Shown: one piece after another, positions 24,185-32,640 of the stretch | How the letters are laid out: every line of letters begins with the position of its first letter | Numbering within the stretch: position 1 is the first letter of the stretch | Source of the DNA: Herbinix sp. | GTDB lineage: Bacteria; Bacillota; Clostridia; Lachnospirales; Lachnospiraceae | DNA: 35,256 nt | Assembly (NCBI GenBank): GCA_028691795.1 | Contig: JAQUYQ010000015.1 | Location: forward strand, 1 to 35,256 | Direction: 5' to 3' | Made by a program: the position numbers and the translations under genes | Notes under the pieces: generated by a model | The model's input: only the letters and a program-made list of their open reading frames with translations | What the model was told of the DNA's origin: nothing | Database searches by the model: none

Positions 24185-25441
24185 ATGAATATTAATTCAG
24201 ATAGATTATGGGATAGAGAACAAGAAGTTGGTGAGTTTGGTCGTGACGAACGGGGCGGAATAAGCCGCTTTGCTTGGACTCAGGAATATCGAGAAGCAGC
24301 ATTAGCTTTAATAAAATGGATGAAAGAAGCGGGCCTTAAAGTAAGAGTTGATACAGTAGGTAATATATATGGCAGATATGAGGGATCAGAAGATTTACCA
24401 CCAGTGCTAATGGGTTCTCATTTTGATACTGTTCCGATGGGGGGTAAATTTGATGGTCTGGCTGGAGTTATGACTGCTCTTGAAGTATTGGTATCAATGA
24501 GAGAAAAGAATATAAAACCCAAGAGACCGATAGAAATGATAGCATTTATTAATGAAGAAGCCAGTCAATTCCTAGGTGGGCATTTTGGAAGCAAAGCAAT
24601 CTGTAATATGCTACCAATGAATTTTGCCGATATCTCTGTGGATAGAAATACAGGTAAGGTTCTAAGACAGGCAATGGTGGAATATAACATGGGATTAGAT
24701 CCGGATAACTTTGCAGGCTCCTTTATTAAAGCAGAAGATTACTTCGCTTTTATTGAACTACATATAGAACAAGGCAAATATTTACTTGATGCTGATTTGC
24801 CAATTGCTGTTATAGATGATATTGCAGGAATTAAACAATTTTATATAACTTTCAATGGTGAATCTGCGCATGCCGGTGGTATGGCTATGAAAGACCGTCA
24901 TGATGCTTTAGCAGCAGCTGCTGCAACTGCTTGTGAAGTTGAAAGATTGGCGCTTACTTCAGAATCTCGAACGAGAGGAACGGTAGGATATGTACATGTA
25001 GAACCAGGTGAACATAACATAGTTGCAAATAAGGCAATCATTTCAGTTGATTTTAGAGAGGCAAGACTAGATATTTGGCAAAGACTTTATGATGATTTGA
25101 TTTTTTTTGTTGAAAATCAGTGTACCAATAGGAATATTACATATTCCGTAAGCTCTACCATTAATACGGAACCTTGTCACTGTAATGATCAACTTAGGAA
25201 AATTATTGCGGAAAGTGCCGAAGAAAATAATATACCATATATGCATATGGTAAGTTATCCGGCTCATGATGCTATGCAGATGGGCAGGCTATTCCCTATG
25301 GCTATGATATTTCTGCGTAGTTCCAATGGAGGTGTCAGCCACTGTCCGAATGAATATACAACAAAAGAGGATTTGGCAGCCGGTGCGGATGTTTTATATA
25401 CGGTAATTCAAAAAATCTGCAATTTAGATAAAGTTAATTAG
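24185..25441 (+). CDS. Zn-dependent M20-family amidohydrolase (allantoate amidohydrolase / N-carbamoyl amino-acid hydrolase type)
   Basis: A 418-residue cytoplasmic hydrolase. Metal ligands are visible: His79 (GSHFDTVPMGGKFDGLAG), bridging Asp90 in the same motif, Glu124/Glu125 (FINEEASQF), His193 (IELHIEQG) and a late His in SYPAHDAMQMG. IEQG and the dimerisation-domain segment GESAHAGGMAMKDRHDALAA are typical of the AAH/HyuC branch. It starts 15 bases after the amidohydrolase stop with GGAGG 4 bases before the ATG, so the two are co-expressed. It would remove the carbamoyl or ureido group from the opened ring, releasing ammonia and CO2. This hydrolase order is the classic hydantoinase-carbamoylase pairing. 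Confidence 0.88.
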   Translation: MNINSDRLWDREQEVGEFGRDERGGISRFAWTQEYREAALALIKWMKEAGLKVRVDTVGNIYGRYEGSEDLPPVLMGSHFDTVPMGGKFDGLAGVMTALEVLVSMREKNIKPKRPIEMIAFINEEASQFLGGHFGSKAICNMLPMNFADISVDRNTGKVLRQAMVEYNMGLDPDNFAGSFIKAEDYFAFIELHIEQGKYLLDADLPIAVIDDIAGIKQFYITFNGESAHAGGMAMKDRHDALAAAAATACEVERLALTSESRTRGTVGYVHVEPGEHNIVANKAIISVDFREARLDIWQRLYDDLIFFVENQCTNRNITYSVSSTINTEPCHCNDQLRKIIAESAEENNIPYMHMVSYPAHDAMQMGRLFPMAMIFLRSSNGGVSHCPNEYTTKEDLAAGADVLYTVIQKICNLDKVN

Positions 25442-25471
25442 ATTAAAATAAATGGAATGGAGAGTAATACA

Positions 25472-25924
25472 ATGAAGATAGAGGATATGTTCAATGAATT
25501 AGGAATTCAATGCAGGGAATATTGCAATCCTAATTGGCTATTCACAAATTATACTTTAAATGGGAAGACATTATATATATCAGGTCATACACCAACTATT
25601 GATGGAGTACCACAATTTCATGGTAAAGTGGGTGCAGAGGTTGATTTAGAAAAGGCAAAAAATGCTGCTGTATTATGTTTAGAGAATTGCTTAGGAGCAA
25701 TCAAGATGGCAATAGATGATTTGGATAACATCAAATCTATATTAAAAGTAAATGGATATGTTGCATCAAATCCAGATTTTGTGGATCAAGCGATTGTTAT
25801 TAATGCAGTATCAGAACCACTTTATAAAGTTTTTGGTACAAAACATGCTAGAGCAGCTTTAGGTGTAGCCGTTCTTCCAGGTAATGTGCCAGTAGAAATT
25901 GAATTAATTGTTGAACTCAAATAA
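25472..25924 (+). CDS. RidA family protein (YjgF/YER057c/UK114)
   Basis: A 150-residue protein. The ATG at 25472 is preferred to that at 25457, since GGAGAG (25459-25464) is 7 bases before it. KHARAALGVAVLPGNVPVEI contains the conserved Arg127 that binds the carboxylate of imine substrates; YISGHTPTIDG and the VNGYVAS strand are also family features. It is longer than the usual 125-130 residues, being extended at the N terminus as in several RidA subfamilies. RidA proteins hydrolyse reactive enamines/imines; relatives such as RutC act in pyrimidine ring degradation. As last gene of the operon it probably clears a reactive product of the pathway. 200 bases without recognised features follow it. 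Confidence 0.88.
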   Translation: MKIEDMFNELGIQCREYCNPNWLFTNYTLNGKTLYISGHTPTIDGVPQFHGKVGAEVDLEKAKNAAVLCLENCLGAIKMAIDDLDNIKSILKVNGYVASNPDFVDQAIVINAVSEPLYKVFGTKHARAALGVAVLPGNVPVEIELIVELK

Positions 25925-26209
25925 ATGAATTTAATCCAAACTTTTTTTATAGATCCTTAAAATATTACAATTCTAAAATAAGTTAAATTAAAAAGAGACT
26001 CTTTAATTATGGTAATAGCGTCACTTTTCACACCTAACAATTCGTTGTTTTGCATTCTGATTCATAATTAGGTCCAGGTTTCTGTCCGTACCTCCTTTTT
26101 CGTTTTATTGGAAAGTTACTAAAACAACTTGACTACGAGTATGATCAAAGGTTTAAATAAAATAGTACCTATTTACATAAGAGTTTACAAACAGAAGAAG
26201 GAGAACACT

Positions 26210-27208
26210 ATGTATCAAGCAGATTCAAAAAGATATGAAAGTATGCAATATAATCGGTGCGGTAAAAGCGGATTAAAGCTTCCGGCGGTGTCGTTGGGGT
26301 TATGGCATAACTTTGGAAGTAATGCAAGTTTCGACAATATGCAGGATATGTGTTTTACCGCATTTGATAATGGAATTACACATTTTGACCTTGCAAACAA
26401 TTATGGTCCTACCATAGGCAGTGCTGAGACAAACTTCGGAAGGATTCTAAAAAGCGGTTTGGAGGAATATCGAGATGAGCTCGTTATTTCAACCAAAGCC
26501 GGCTATGACATGTGGCCGGGACCTTATGGAAATTGGGGGTCTAGAAAATATTTAACCGCAAGTCTAGATCAGAGCCTGAAACGCATGGGGTTGGAGTATG
26601 TTGATATCTTTTACCATCATAGATTTGATCCTGAGACACCTTTGGAGGAAACTATGCTTGCCTTGGATTCTATTGTTCGATCAGGGAAAGCACTATACGT
26701 TGGAATATCTAATTATAATAAGGAACAAACAAAGGCTGCCATAGAAATACTTTCTGATTTGAAATGCCCATTTATTATTAACCAAAGAAAATACTCCATG
26801 TTTGAAAGAAATATTGAAGAAGATGGTTTAAAATCCTTTGCAGCTCAGAACGGAATTGGAATTATTGCATTCTGTCCGCTGGCACAGGGTCTGCTTACCG
26901 ATAAATACCTTCACGGGATACCGGAGGATAGCCGAATAAAAACAGATGGCCGTTACTTGAAAGAGAGTCAGGTAACCGAAGCGCGCTTAGCACAGATTCA
27001 GTCCTTGAATGAAATTGCGAAAGGCCGTGGGCAGACAATGGCTCAAATGGCACTTTCCTGGGTACTCAGAGATGGAGAGGTAACCAGTGTTCTAATTGGT
27101 GCTTCAAAGTCTAAGCAGATTTTAGAAAATGTTAAGATTGTGAAATCGCCAGCTTTTATGGAAGATGAACTGGAGACAATTGAGGAAATCTTAAAAGAGG
27201 TAAAATAG
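26210..27208 (+). CDS. Aldo/keto reductase, YghZ (AKR14)-like
   Basis: A 332-residue NADPH-dependent reductase. The ATG at 26210 is chosen because GGAG (26200-26203) sits 6 bases before it; a longer frame from 26129 has no good site and adds unlike residues. The catalytic tetrad is visible: Asp and Tyr in DLANNYGP, Lys in STKAGYDMWPGPYG, His in YHHRFDP. NFGRIL and YDMWPGPYGNWGSRKYL are typical of YghZ-type enzymes, which reduce L-glyceraldehyde 3-phosphate or methylglyoxal in vitro. GASKSKQILENV near the end binds the 2'-phosphate of NADPH. Monocistronic with its own terminator; unrelated to the ureide operon as far as can be seen. Confidence 0.92.
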   Translation: MYQADSKRYESMQYNRCGKSGLKLPAVSLGLWHNFGSNASFDNMQDMCFTAFDNGITHFDLANNYGPTIGSAETNFGRILKSGLEEYRDELVISTKAGYDMWPGPYGNWGSRKYLTASLDQSLKRMGLEYVDIFYHHRFDPETPLEETMLALDSIVRSGKALYVGISNYNKEQTKAAIEILSDLKCPFIINQRKYSMFERNIEEDGLKSFAAQNGIGIIAFCPLAQGLLTDKYLHGIPEDSRIKTDGRYLKESQVTEARLAQIQSLNEIAKGRGQTMAQMALSWVLRDGEVTSVLIGASKSKQILENVKIVKSPAFMEDELETIEEILKEVK

Positions 27209-27242
27209 GTTTAGAATAAGATATTAAAATAAAAATCAAAAT

Positions 27243-27294
27243 AATCGGGAACCTGTCATCGGTATCAATATCCATGAAGGTTCTCGATTTTTTT
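27243..27294 (+). terminator. Rho-independent terminator after the aldo/keto reductase gene
   Basis: AATCGGGAACCT (27243-27254) pairs with AGGTTCTCGATT (27278-27289) over 12 bp with one G-T, followed by T's to 27294. Confidence 0.8.
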
Positions 27295-27366
27295 GGTATA
27301 GCATGTTTTTCCAGAAGCTTCAACTTCTTTAAGCGACTAAATACTGGAAAATATTATGCAGGATAT

Positions 27367-27394
27367 TTGAATGTGTGATAGAATAGGATATATT
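27367..27394 (+). promoter_or_regulatory. Promoter for the kinase-flotillin-regulator cluster
   Basis: TTGAAT (27367-27372), a 16-base spacer and TATATT (27389-27394), 47 bases before the kinase start. Confidence 0.45.
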
Positions 27395-27441
27395 AATAAG
27401 GCATAGCATAAAATATCAGTTAAAAACAGGAGAGCTTTTCG

Positions 27442-28272
27442 ATGAACATAAAAAAGATCGCATCAGCGTTACTTCTAATCAATGTCCTTCAGTTTATCCT
27501 TGGACTTTCTGTATGGAATTTGACTGGAAGAACGATAATGAATGAAGTGAGTAGCTATGTTTATGTTTCCATCGGCTTAATGTTGCTGAGCAGTGTAATT
27601 ACGATTATCGGATTATATTTCGCAATACGCTATAAAAATGATGATTATACGGAAACTATTAAGAACCTTGAAGAATTAAACACTAAAATACGTGCTCAAC
27701 GACATGATTATTTAAATCATTTCCAAGTAATCTATGGGTTGATGGAATTAGAAGAATATGAAGAAGCTAAGAAATATATTGATCCGGTATTTAAAGACAT
27801 CTTGAAAATAAGCAAAGCGTTAAAGACCGCTCAACCCGCGGTAAATGCCTTGTTGCAAGCAAAAATGGAAGCAGCAGAAAAAAATAAAATTGATTTATTC
27901 CTTGAGATTCATTCGGATTTGAAGAGCATACCGATTGAACCATGGAATCTTTGTAAGGTATTGGCAAATATTATTGATAACAGTATCACTGCCTTGGAAG
28001 GTGTGGGACCTGAAAAAATAATAAAAGTAGAAATTGGTGAAGATAGTATTAACTATAACTTTCAAGTCCGAAACAATGGACCTGTAATTCCTAAAGATCA
28101 TATTAACGATATTTTTAAGAAGGGTTATACTACCAGTAAGAAAGAAGAACATGGAATGGGACTGTATATTGTATCAAAAATCGTCCGAGAGGCAAACGGT
28201 GCCATATGGGTGGATTCAGACACTGATCGTACCAGCTTTCATATTCAACTTCCCAAAAAATTCAGAGCATAG
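27442..28272 (+). CDS. Spo0B-like/GHKL sensor histidine kinase with minimal sensor
   Basis: A 276-residue membrane kinase. Two membrane helices (about residues 7-27 and 40-63) are joined by an outside loop of only about 12 residues, so there is no extracellular ligand domain. The phosphorylation helix RAQRHDYLNHFQVIYGLMEL carries His88; the N box is NIIDNS (176-181) and the G2 region EHGMGLYIVSKI (236-247). This type (CitA/DcuS-like catalytic part without PAS) senses the membrane state or a partner protein. GGAGAG precedes the ATG by 8 bases. The likely partner regulator is the LytTR gene at 30464, with nfeD, floA and a small gene between the two. Confidence 0.88.
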   Translation: MNIKKIASALLLINVLQFILGLSVWNLTGRTIMNEVSSYVYVSIGLMLLSSVITIIGLYFAIRYKNDDYTETIKNLEELNTKIRAQRHDYLNHFQVIYGLMELEEYEEAKKYIDPVFKDILKISKALKTAQPAVNALLQAKMEAAEKNKIDLFLEIHSDLKSIPIEPWNLCKVLANIIDNSITALEGVGPEKIIKVEIGEDSINYNFQVRNNGPVIPKDHINDIFKKGYTTSKKEEHGMGLYIVSKIVREANGAIWVDSDTDRTSFHIQLPKKFRA

Positions 28273-28453
28273 TCGGTCATATGTTTCAAATCATATAATG
28301 ATATATTCTTCTAAACAAGTAATTGCATTTTGAAGACCTGATTCCGACATTGTAATAAGGCAGATGTATCATTTAGAGGGTATGTATTTAATTAAATCCC
28401 GATCAGGTGTAGTATTAACTTATCAAAAACTTACTGGAAGGGAGGTAAGAGTT

Positions 28454-28945
28454 ATGTTTGGATTTGATGGAATCTTTCTTTTGGCGATTATTTTGTTTGT
28501 TGCCGGTTTTATTCTGATTGGAATTGAAATGGTGATACCAGGCTTTTCCATACCTGGAATATCCGGAATTATTTGTCTGGTAGTGGGTATCTTTTTAGTA
28601 GCGGATTCCTTTGTGGAAGGTGCGATTATAGCGTTGATTATTCTGGCGTTATTAGGAGTTATGCTGGCGGTTATACTAGGATTGCTTTCTAAATCTAAAT
28701 TTAAGTTGCCGTTTATATTAAGGGATGAGCAGAAAAAAGATAAAGGATATATAAGCTCAAATGACCTGGAGTATCTTTTGGGCAGAAAGGGTATCGCTAT
28801 CACTGACTTAAGGCCAACAGGAACAGGTAACTTCGATGGTATCGATTTTGATGTAATATCAGAGGGTAAATATATCCCGAAGGATACGAAACTGGTTATT
28901 TATAAGGTACAGGGTTCAAAATTAATTGTTAAAGCAATTAATTAA
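28454..28945 (+). CDS. Short NfeD-like membrane protein
   Basis: 163 residues from the ATG at 28454, with GGAGGT 7 bases before it; an upstream in-frame ATG at 28364 lacks a ribosome site. Three to four hydrophobic segments fill residues 5-85 (FLLAIILFVAGFILIGIEMV, then IPGISGIICLVVGIFLVADS and IIALIILALLGVMLAVILGL). Residues about 105-163 (LLGRKGIAITDLRPTGTGNF and following) are the OB-fold domain of NfeD proteins. No ClpP-like protease part is present, so it is the short form that partners flotillin-like proteins. It stands directly before floA, as in Bacillus yqeZ-floA. Confidence 0.88.
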   Translation: MFGFDGIFLLAIILFVAGFILIGIEMVIPGFSIPGISGIICLVVGIFLVADSFVEGAIIALIILALLGVMLAVILGLLSKSKFKLPFILRDEQKKDKGYISSNDLEYLLGRKGIAITDLRPTGTGNFDGIDFDVISEGKYIPKDTKLVIYKVQGSKLIVKAIN

Positions 28946-29053
28946 AATCAGAGGGATATATTTAAATTTAAACTTCTCCAAGTATATCACCGCAATGGAT
29001 TGAATAGTGTTTCATATAGTTACTAAAATAAAAATTGAAAGAAGGGTATTAAA

Positions 29054-30034
29054 ATGCCAGAAACAATAAGTTTGATCGTATTAATTGGTGTTATCAGTTT
29101 ATTTATTGTTATGTTTTTTAGCTTTGTTCCTGTAGGCTTATGGATTTCTTCCTTGGCTGCAAATGTTAAAGTAAGTATTTTTAATTTAATTGGTATGAGA
29201 CTAAGACGTGTTATTCCTTCCAGGATTGTTCTTCCATTGATTAAGTCAACAAAAGCAGGGCTGAATTTAAATGTAAATCAGTTGGAAGCACATTATCTGG
29301 CCGGCGGTAATGTGGATGGCGTCGTAAATGCTTTAATTGCATCAGAAAGGGCAGGCATCGAACTACAATTTGAGAAAGCAGCAGCCATTGACCTTGCCGG
29401 AAGAGATGTTTTTGACGCTGTAAAAATGAGTGTTAACCCGAAAGTAATTGAAACCACTAATGTTTCTGCAGTAGCCAAAGACGGAATTGAATTACTGGTC
29501 AAAGCCAGGGTGACGGTTAGGGCTAATCTGGAACGATTAGTCGGAGGAGCCGGAGAAGCAACAATATTGGCCAGAATAGGTGAAGGCATTGTTACTACGG
29601 TTGGTTCGGCTGCATCACACAAAGAGGTTCTGGAAAATCCGGATGATATCTCAAAACGAGTATTAAGTAAAGGTTTAGATTCCGGTACCGCTTTTGAAAT
29701 ATTATCGATCGATGTTGCTGACATTGATGTGGGTAGGAATATAGGTGCACAGCTTCAAACGCTTCAAGCAGAAGCTGATAAAAATATTGCACAGGCAAAA
29801 GCAGAAGAACGAAGAGCTATGGCAGTAGCGAAAGAACAAGAAATGAGAGCTTATGTAGTAGAAGCAGAGGCTGAGGTCCCAAAAGCTATGGCTTATGCAT
29901 TAAGGGAAGGTAAACTTGGAGTAATGGATTACTATGATATGCAAAATATTAAAGCGGATACTAAGATGAGAGAGAAAATTTCTGAAACTTCAAGGAAGCC
30001 GATTACAGATAATGATACAAAAGGAAACAGATAA
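29054..30034 (+). CDS. floA: Flotillin-like protein FloA
   Basis: A 326-residue SPFH-family scaffold that organises functional membrane microdomains. An N-terminal hydrophobic hairpin (about residues 5-36) anchors it from the cytoplasmic side. The SPFH domain follows with [40 protein letters not shown] and [20 protein letters not shown], all typical of the YqfA/FloA group, then the Ala/Glu-rich coiled coil ([20 protein letters not shown], about 236-255) for oligomerisation. The length is standard. GAAAGAAGGG lies upstream of the ATG. It is flanked by nfeD, the small gene and a two-component pair. Confidence 0.95.
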   Translation: MPETISLIVLIGVISLFIVMFFSFVPVGLWISSLAANVKVSIFNLIGMRLRRVIPSRIVLPLIKSTKAGLNLNVNQLEAHYLAGGNVDGVVNALIASERAGIELQFEKAAAIDLAGRDVFDAVKMSVNPKVIETTNVSAVAKDGIELLVKARVTVRANLERLVGGAGEATILARIGEGIVTTVGSAASHKEVLENPDDISKRVLSKGLDSGTAFEILSIDVADIDVGRNIGAQLQTLQAEADKNIAQAKAEERRAMAVAKEQEMRAYVVEAEAEVPKAMAYALREGKLGVMDYYDMQNIKADTKMREKISETSRKPITDNDTKGNR

Positions 30035-30056
30035 TCAGCAGTAAGAGGTGAATTCT

Positions 30057-30386
30057 ATGAATATATACAAGATGATATCAAACCTTAATACGGAGCTTTC
30101 CAACACCGTGAGACCGTTAAATGGAACAAGCGATATAATCAAGACTGTAAACAAAAAAATATATCATGATGTTAAGGATACCAAAGCATCCAAAGAAACT
30201 ATGGATTCTAAAGGCAGGAACGATGTCAAACTTGCGAAGAATGATTCTAAGTGGAATAACTCGTGGAGTAATGTAAAAAGCACCTCAAATGATTCCGCTG
30301 ATTTAACACAGAAAAATCTGCAAGAAGCGATTATATGGTCAGAGATTCTTGGTAAACCTATGTGTAAACGTAGAAACAACAGATGA
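30057..30386 (+). CDS. Small basic protein linked to floA
   Basis: 109 residues from the ATG at 30057, with AGAGGTG 6 bases before it (a GTG at 30048 is an alternative start). No membrane segment. The middle (about 40-75) is Asp/Lys/Ser-rich and probably disordered. The C terminus, LQEAIIWSEILGKPMCKRRN, is conserved-looking: I have the impression that proteins encoded after floA in Clostridia end in a similar 'IIWSEILGKP' plus basic tail. It starts 22 bases after floA and is probably co-transcribed. Function unknown; a FloA-associated factor is possible. Confidence 0.7.
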   Translation: MNIYKMISNLNTELSNTVRPLNGTSDIIKTVNKKIYHDVKDTKASKETMDSKGRNDVKLAKNDSKWNNSWSNVKSTSNDSADLTQKNLQEAIIWSEILGKPMCKRRNNR

Positions 30387-30463
30387 GTGCGAAGAGATTA
30401 CTTTCTCAAGTAGGAGGAGTCTCTTTAGTAGCCATGAAATCATGTAAGGCATTGAGGTGAATG

Positions 30464-31204
30464 ATGGCGATAAAAGTTATTTTAGTAGACGATGAACTTG
30501 GTATCCGCAAACTTCTGCGTACAATCATAGAACGTAAAGAAGGCTTTGAGATTGTAGGGGAAAGTGATAATCTGTCAGATACCGTAGCTTTGTTTACGAA
30601 AACAAAGGCTGAAGTAATTTTTATGGATATTGAGATTCATGGTTCCAGCGGTCTGGAATGTGCAAAAATAATAGCTGATATGGAACCAAAGACAAAAATA
30701 ATTTTTGCTACGGCTCATTCGGAATACATGTCGGCGGCATTTGAAGTGTATGCCTTTGACTATTTGGTAAAGCCATTTCAGCTGGAGCGGGTAAATCAGA
30801 CTCTTGACCGGATTAGAGCGCTAACGGTTTCTAACAGCCGGGAGCCGCTGGATAGAATTATTAAGTTTGAACGAGGCTTAGAAAAACTCCTGGTGAAGGG
30901 GAAAGAAAGTATGAGCTTTGTTAATATTCATGATATTATATTGATCCAGAGGGAGAACAGCAGTACAGTAATATATACCACTAAGGATTCCTATACCACA
31001 TCAGTCAGCCTAAGTGACATTGAGAGTAAGTTAGATACAGAACAGTTCATGCGTAGTCATAAATCTTACCTTATTAATATCTCACAAATAAAAAAAATTG
31101 AGCCCTATGGCCGATGGACTTATATTGTGACATTCCATGATATCGGTAAGGATGCCTTAATGACGGCAGATAAATTGGAAGAATTGAAAAGAAGGTTTTT
31201 ATAA
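30464..31204 (+). CDS. LytTR-family response regulator
   Basis: About 246 residues from the ATG at 30464, which has the better spacing from GAGGTG (30454-30459); ATG 30461 is adjacent. The receiver domain (1-120) has the acidic pair DDE (9-11), the phosphoacceptor Asp in VIFMDIEIHG (about 57), Thr/Ala in FATAHS and the conserved Lys in DYLVKPFQ. The LytTR DNA-binding domain (about 140-245) has SMSFVNIHDIILIQRENSST, QFMRSHKSYLINISQIKKIE and TADKLEELKRRFL. It would bind direct-repeat sites and is likely phosphorylated by the kinase at 27442. It closes the floA cluster and is followed by a terminator. Confidence 0.92.
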   Translation: MAIKVILVDDELGIRKLLRTIIERKEGFEIVGESDNLSDTVALFTKTKAEVIFMDIEIHGSSGLECAKIIADMEPKTKIIFATAHSEYMSAAFEVYAFDYLVKPFQLERVNQTLDRIRALTVSNSREPLDRIIKFERGLEKLLVKGKESMSFVNIHDIILIQRENSSTVIYTTKDSYTTSVSLSDIESKLDTEQFMRSHKSYLINISQIKKIEPYGRWTYIVTFHDIGKDALMTADKLEELKRRFL

Positions 31205-31222
31205 CCATTCATATTATTAAAC

Positions 31223-31264
31223 AAAGGGAAGGGTGCACGTTTGATGCTACCCTTTCCTTTATTT
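31223..31264 (+). terminator. Terminator of the floA/LytTR cluster
   Basis: AAAGGGAAGGGT (31223-31234) pairs with ACCCTTTCCTTT (31249-31260) over 12 bp with one G-T; the T's are interrupted by a single A. The remaining gap to 31531 holds the next promoter. Confidence 0.65.
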
Positions 31265-31422
31265 GCGCGTATGCAAATGCAGCGCTATTTTCTTGTGATG
31301 CAGAATTATTATGTTAAATGTAATAGAGCACGAATATAAGGGCGGCTTAATATACATAAAAACGGTCGGTTTTACCAGCACGAAAAACCAGTATTTTCTT
31401 ATAGTAAAACAGAAAAAAAGTA

Positions 31423-31451
31423 TTGACTATTTCATATATTAATAGTACACT
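31423..31451 (+). promoter_or_regulatory. SigmaA-type promoter for the TrpXYZ-like transporter
   Basis: TTGACT (31423-31428), a 17-base spacer and TACACT (31446-31451). The leader to 31531 is about 75 bases and contains the palindrome TTAAAGCTTTAA; no T-box or known riboswitch fits. Confidence 0.7.
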
Positions 31452-31531
31452 TTATCCATTAAAAGCGTTAAAGCTTTAAAGCGTAAATGTAAAAAATTGT
31501 TATAAGGTACTTAGTATAAAGGAGGAAATTT

Positions 31532-32506
31532 ATGAAAAAAAGAAAAATTTTAACTGTTTTCTTATTAATAGCATTGGTAGCTTCTTCTTTAGCCGGCTGT
31601 GGTAAAAAAGACGAAGTATTTACAATCGGCGTAAACCAGTACGTTACCCATGCAGCACTTGATGCGAGCTATCAGGGGTTTGTTGATGCATTGGCAGACG
31701 CAGGCTACGTAGATGGAGAAAAAATCAAAATCGATCTGCAGAATGCACAGGGAGACCAATCCAATGCCAATACTATTGCTACAAAGTTAGTAAATGATAA
31801 CAATGATTTAATTCTGTCTATTGCTACACCATCCGCTCAGGCATCTGCAAATGCTACGAAGGATATTCCGATCCTAGTAACTGCGGTGACAGATCCCCAG
31901 GGTTCCGGTCTTGTGGCTTCTAATGATGCTCCGGGTGGAAATGTATCCGGAACTTCGGATTTAACTCCGATCAAAGACCAGATTGAATTACTGATGAAAC
32001 TGGTTCCGAGTGTAAAGACCGTTGCGGTTTTATACTGTTCCAGTGAAAGCAACTCTAAGATCCAAGCAGAAATTGCAATGGAAGCAGCTGCAGAATTTGG
32101 TTTAACGGCACAGGAAGCTACCGTATCCAACTCCAATGAAATCCAGCAGGTGGTTCAGTCCTTAGTAGGTAAAGTAGATGCTATTTATGCACCTACAGAT
32201 AATATTATTGCAGCAGGTATGCCAACAGTTTCTCTAGTTGCAAATGACAATGGAATACCGGTTATTTGTGGCGAAGAAGGAATGGTTGATGCAGGCGGCC
32301 TAGCAACGTATGGTATTGATTACTACAAATTAGGAAGACTGACCGGAGAGCAGGCAGTTCAAATTATAGAAGGAAAAGCAACTACCGATAAAATGCCTAT
32401 TGGATACTTATCAAACGATCAGTATACGCTGAAGATTAATGAGGAAGTTGCTGGAAAACTCGGAATTACCATTCCCGAGGATTTGAAAGCTCAGGCAGGG
32501 CAATAA
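31532..32506 (+). CDS. ABC transporter substrate-binding lipoprotein (TrpX-like)
   Basis: A 324-residue lipoprotein. The signal peptide ends in lipobox LAGC with Cys23. The mature part is the ABC_sub_bind fold (PF04392 type): FTIGVNQYVTHAALDASYQG, TIATKLVNDNNDLILSIATP, TDPQGSGLVASNDAPGGNVS, VKTVAVLYCSSESNSKIQ, VDAIYAPTDNIIAAGMP and AGGLATYGIDYYKLGRLTGE are standard blocks. Relatives (pneumococcal TrpX, CD0873 of C. difficile) bind tryptophan or tyrosine, so an aromatic amino acid is the best guess. GGAGG is about 6 bases before the ATG. A very strong stem-loop follows. Confidence 0.92.
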   Translation: MKKRKILTVFLLIALVASSLAGCGKKDEVFTIGVNQYVTHAALDASYQGFVDALADAGYVDGEKIKIDLQNAQGDQSNANTIATKLVNDNNDLILSIATPSAQASANATKDIPILVTAVTDPQGSGLVASNDAPGGNVSGTSDLTPIKDQIELLMKLVPSVKTVAVLYCSSESNSKIQAEIAMEAAAEFGLTAQEATVSNSNEIQQVVQSLVGKVDAIYAPTDNIIAAGMPTVSLVANDNGIPVICGEEGMVDAGGLATYGIDYYKLGRLTGEQAVQIIEGKATTDKMPIGYLSNDQYTLKINEEVAGKLGITIPEDLKAQAGQ

Positions 32507-32550
32507 TCATAGTAACAGTTCAGAAAAACATACATAAGAGAACATAATAT

Positions 32551-32592
32551 AGGGTTGCCGCAATAAGATATCAACTAAGTTGCGGCAGCCCT
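32551..32592 (+). other. Strong stem-loop between binding-protein and permease genes
   Basis: AGGGTTGCCGCAA (32551-32563) pairs with TTGCGGCAGCCCT (32580-32592) over 13 bp with one G-T; the loop is 16 bases. No T run follows. It is GC-rich in an AT-rich gap, 45 bases after the binding-protein stop and 49 before the permease start. The likely role is to stabilise the binding-protein message and reduce expression of permease and ATPase. Confidence 0.65.
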
Positions 32593-32640
32593 CCATTTGC
32601 TAAAATAGAATTTTAACATCAGAAGAAAGGAAAACACAAT

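Noticed and set aside
31452-31531. T-box or tryptophan-sensing leader before the TrpX-like gene
   Set aside because: The leader is only about 75 bases and lacks the AGGGTGGAACCGCG-type T-box sequence and a leader peptide with Trp codons.
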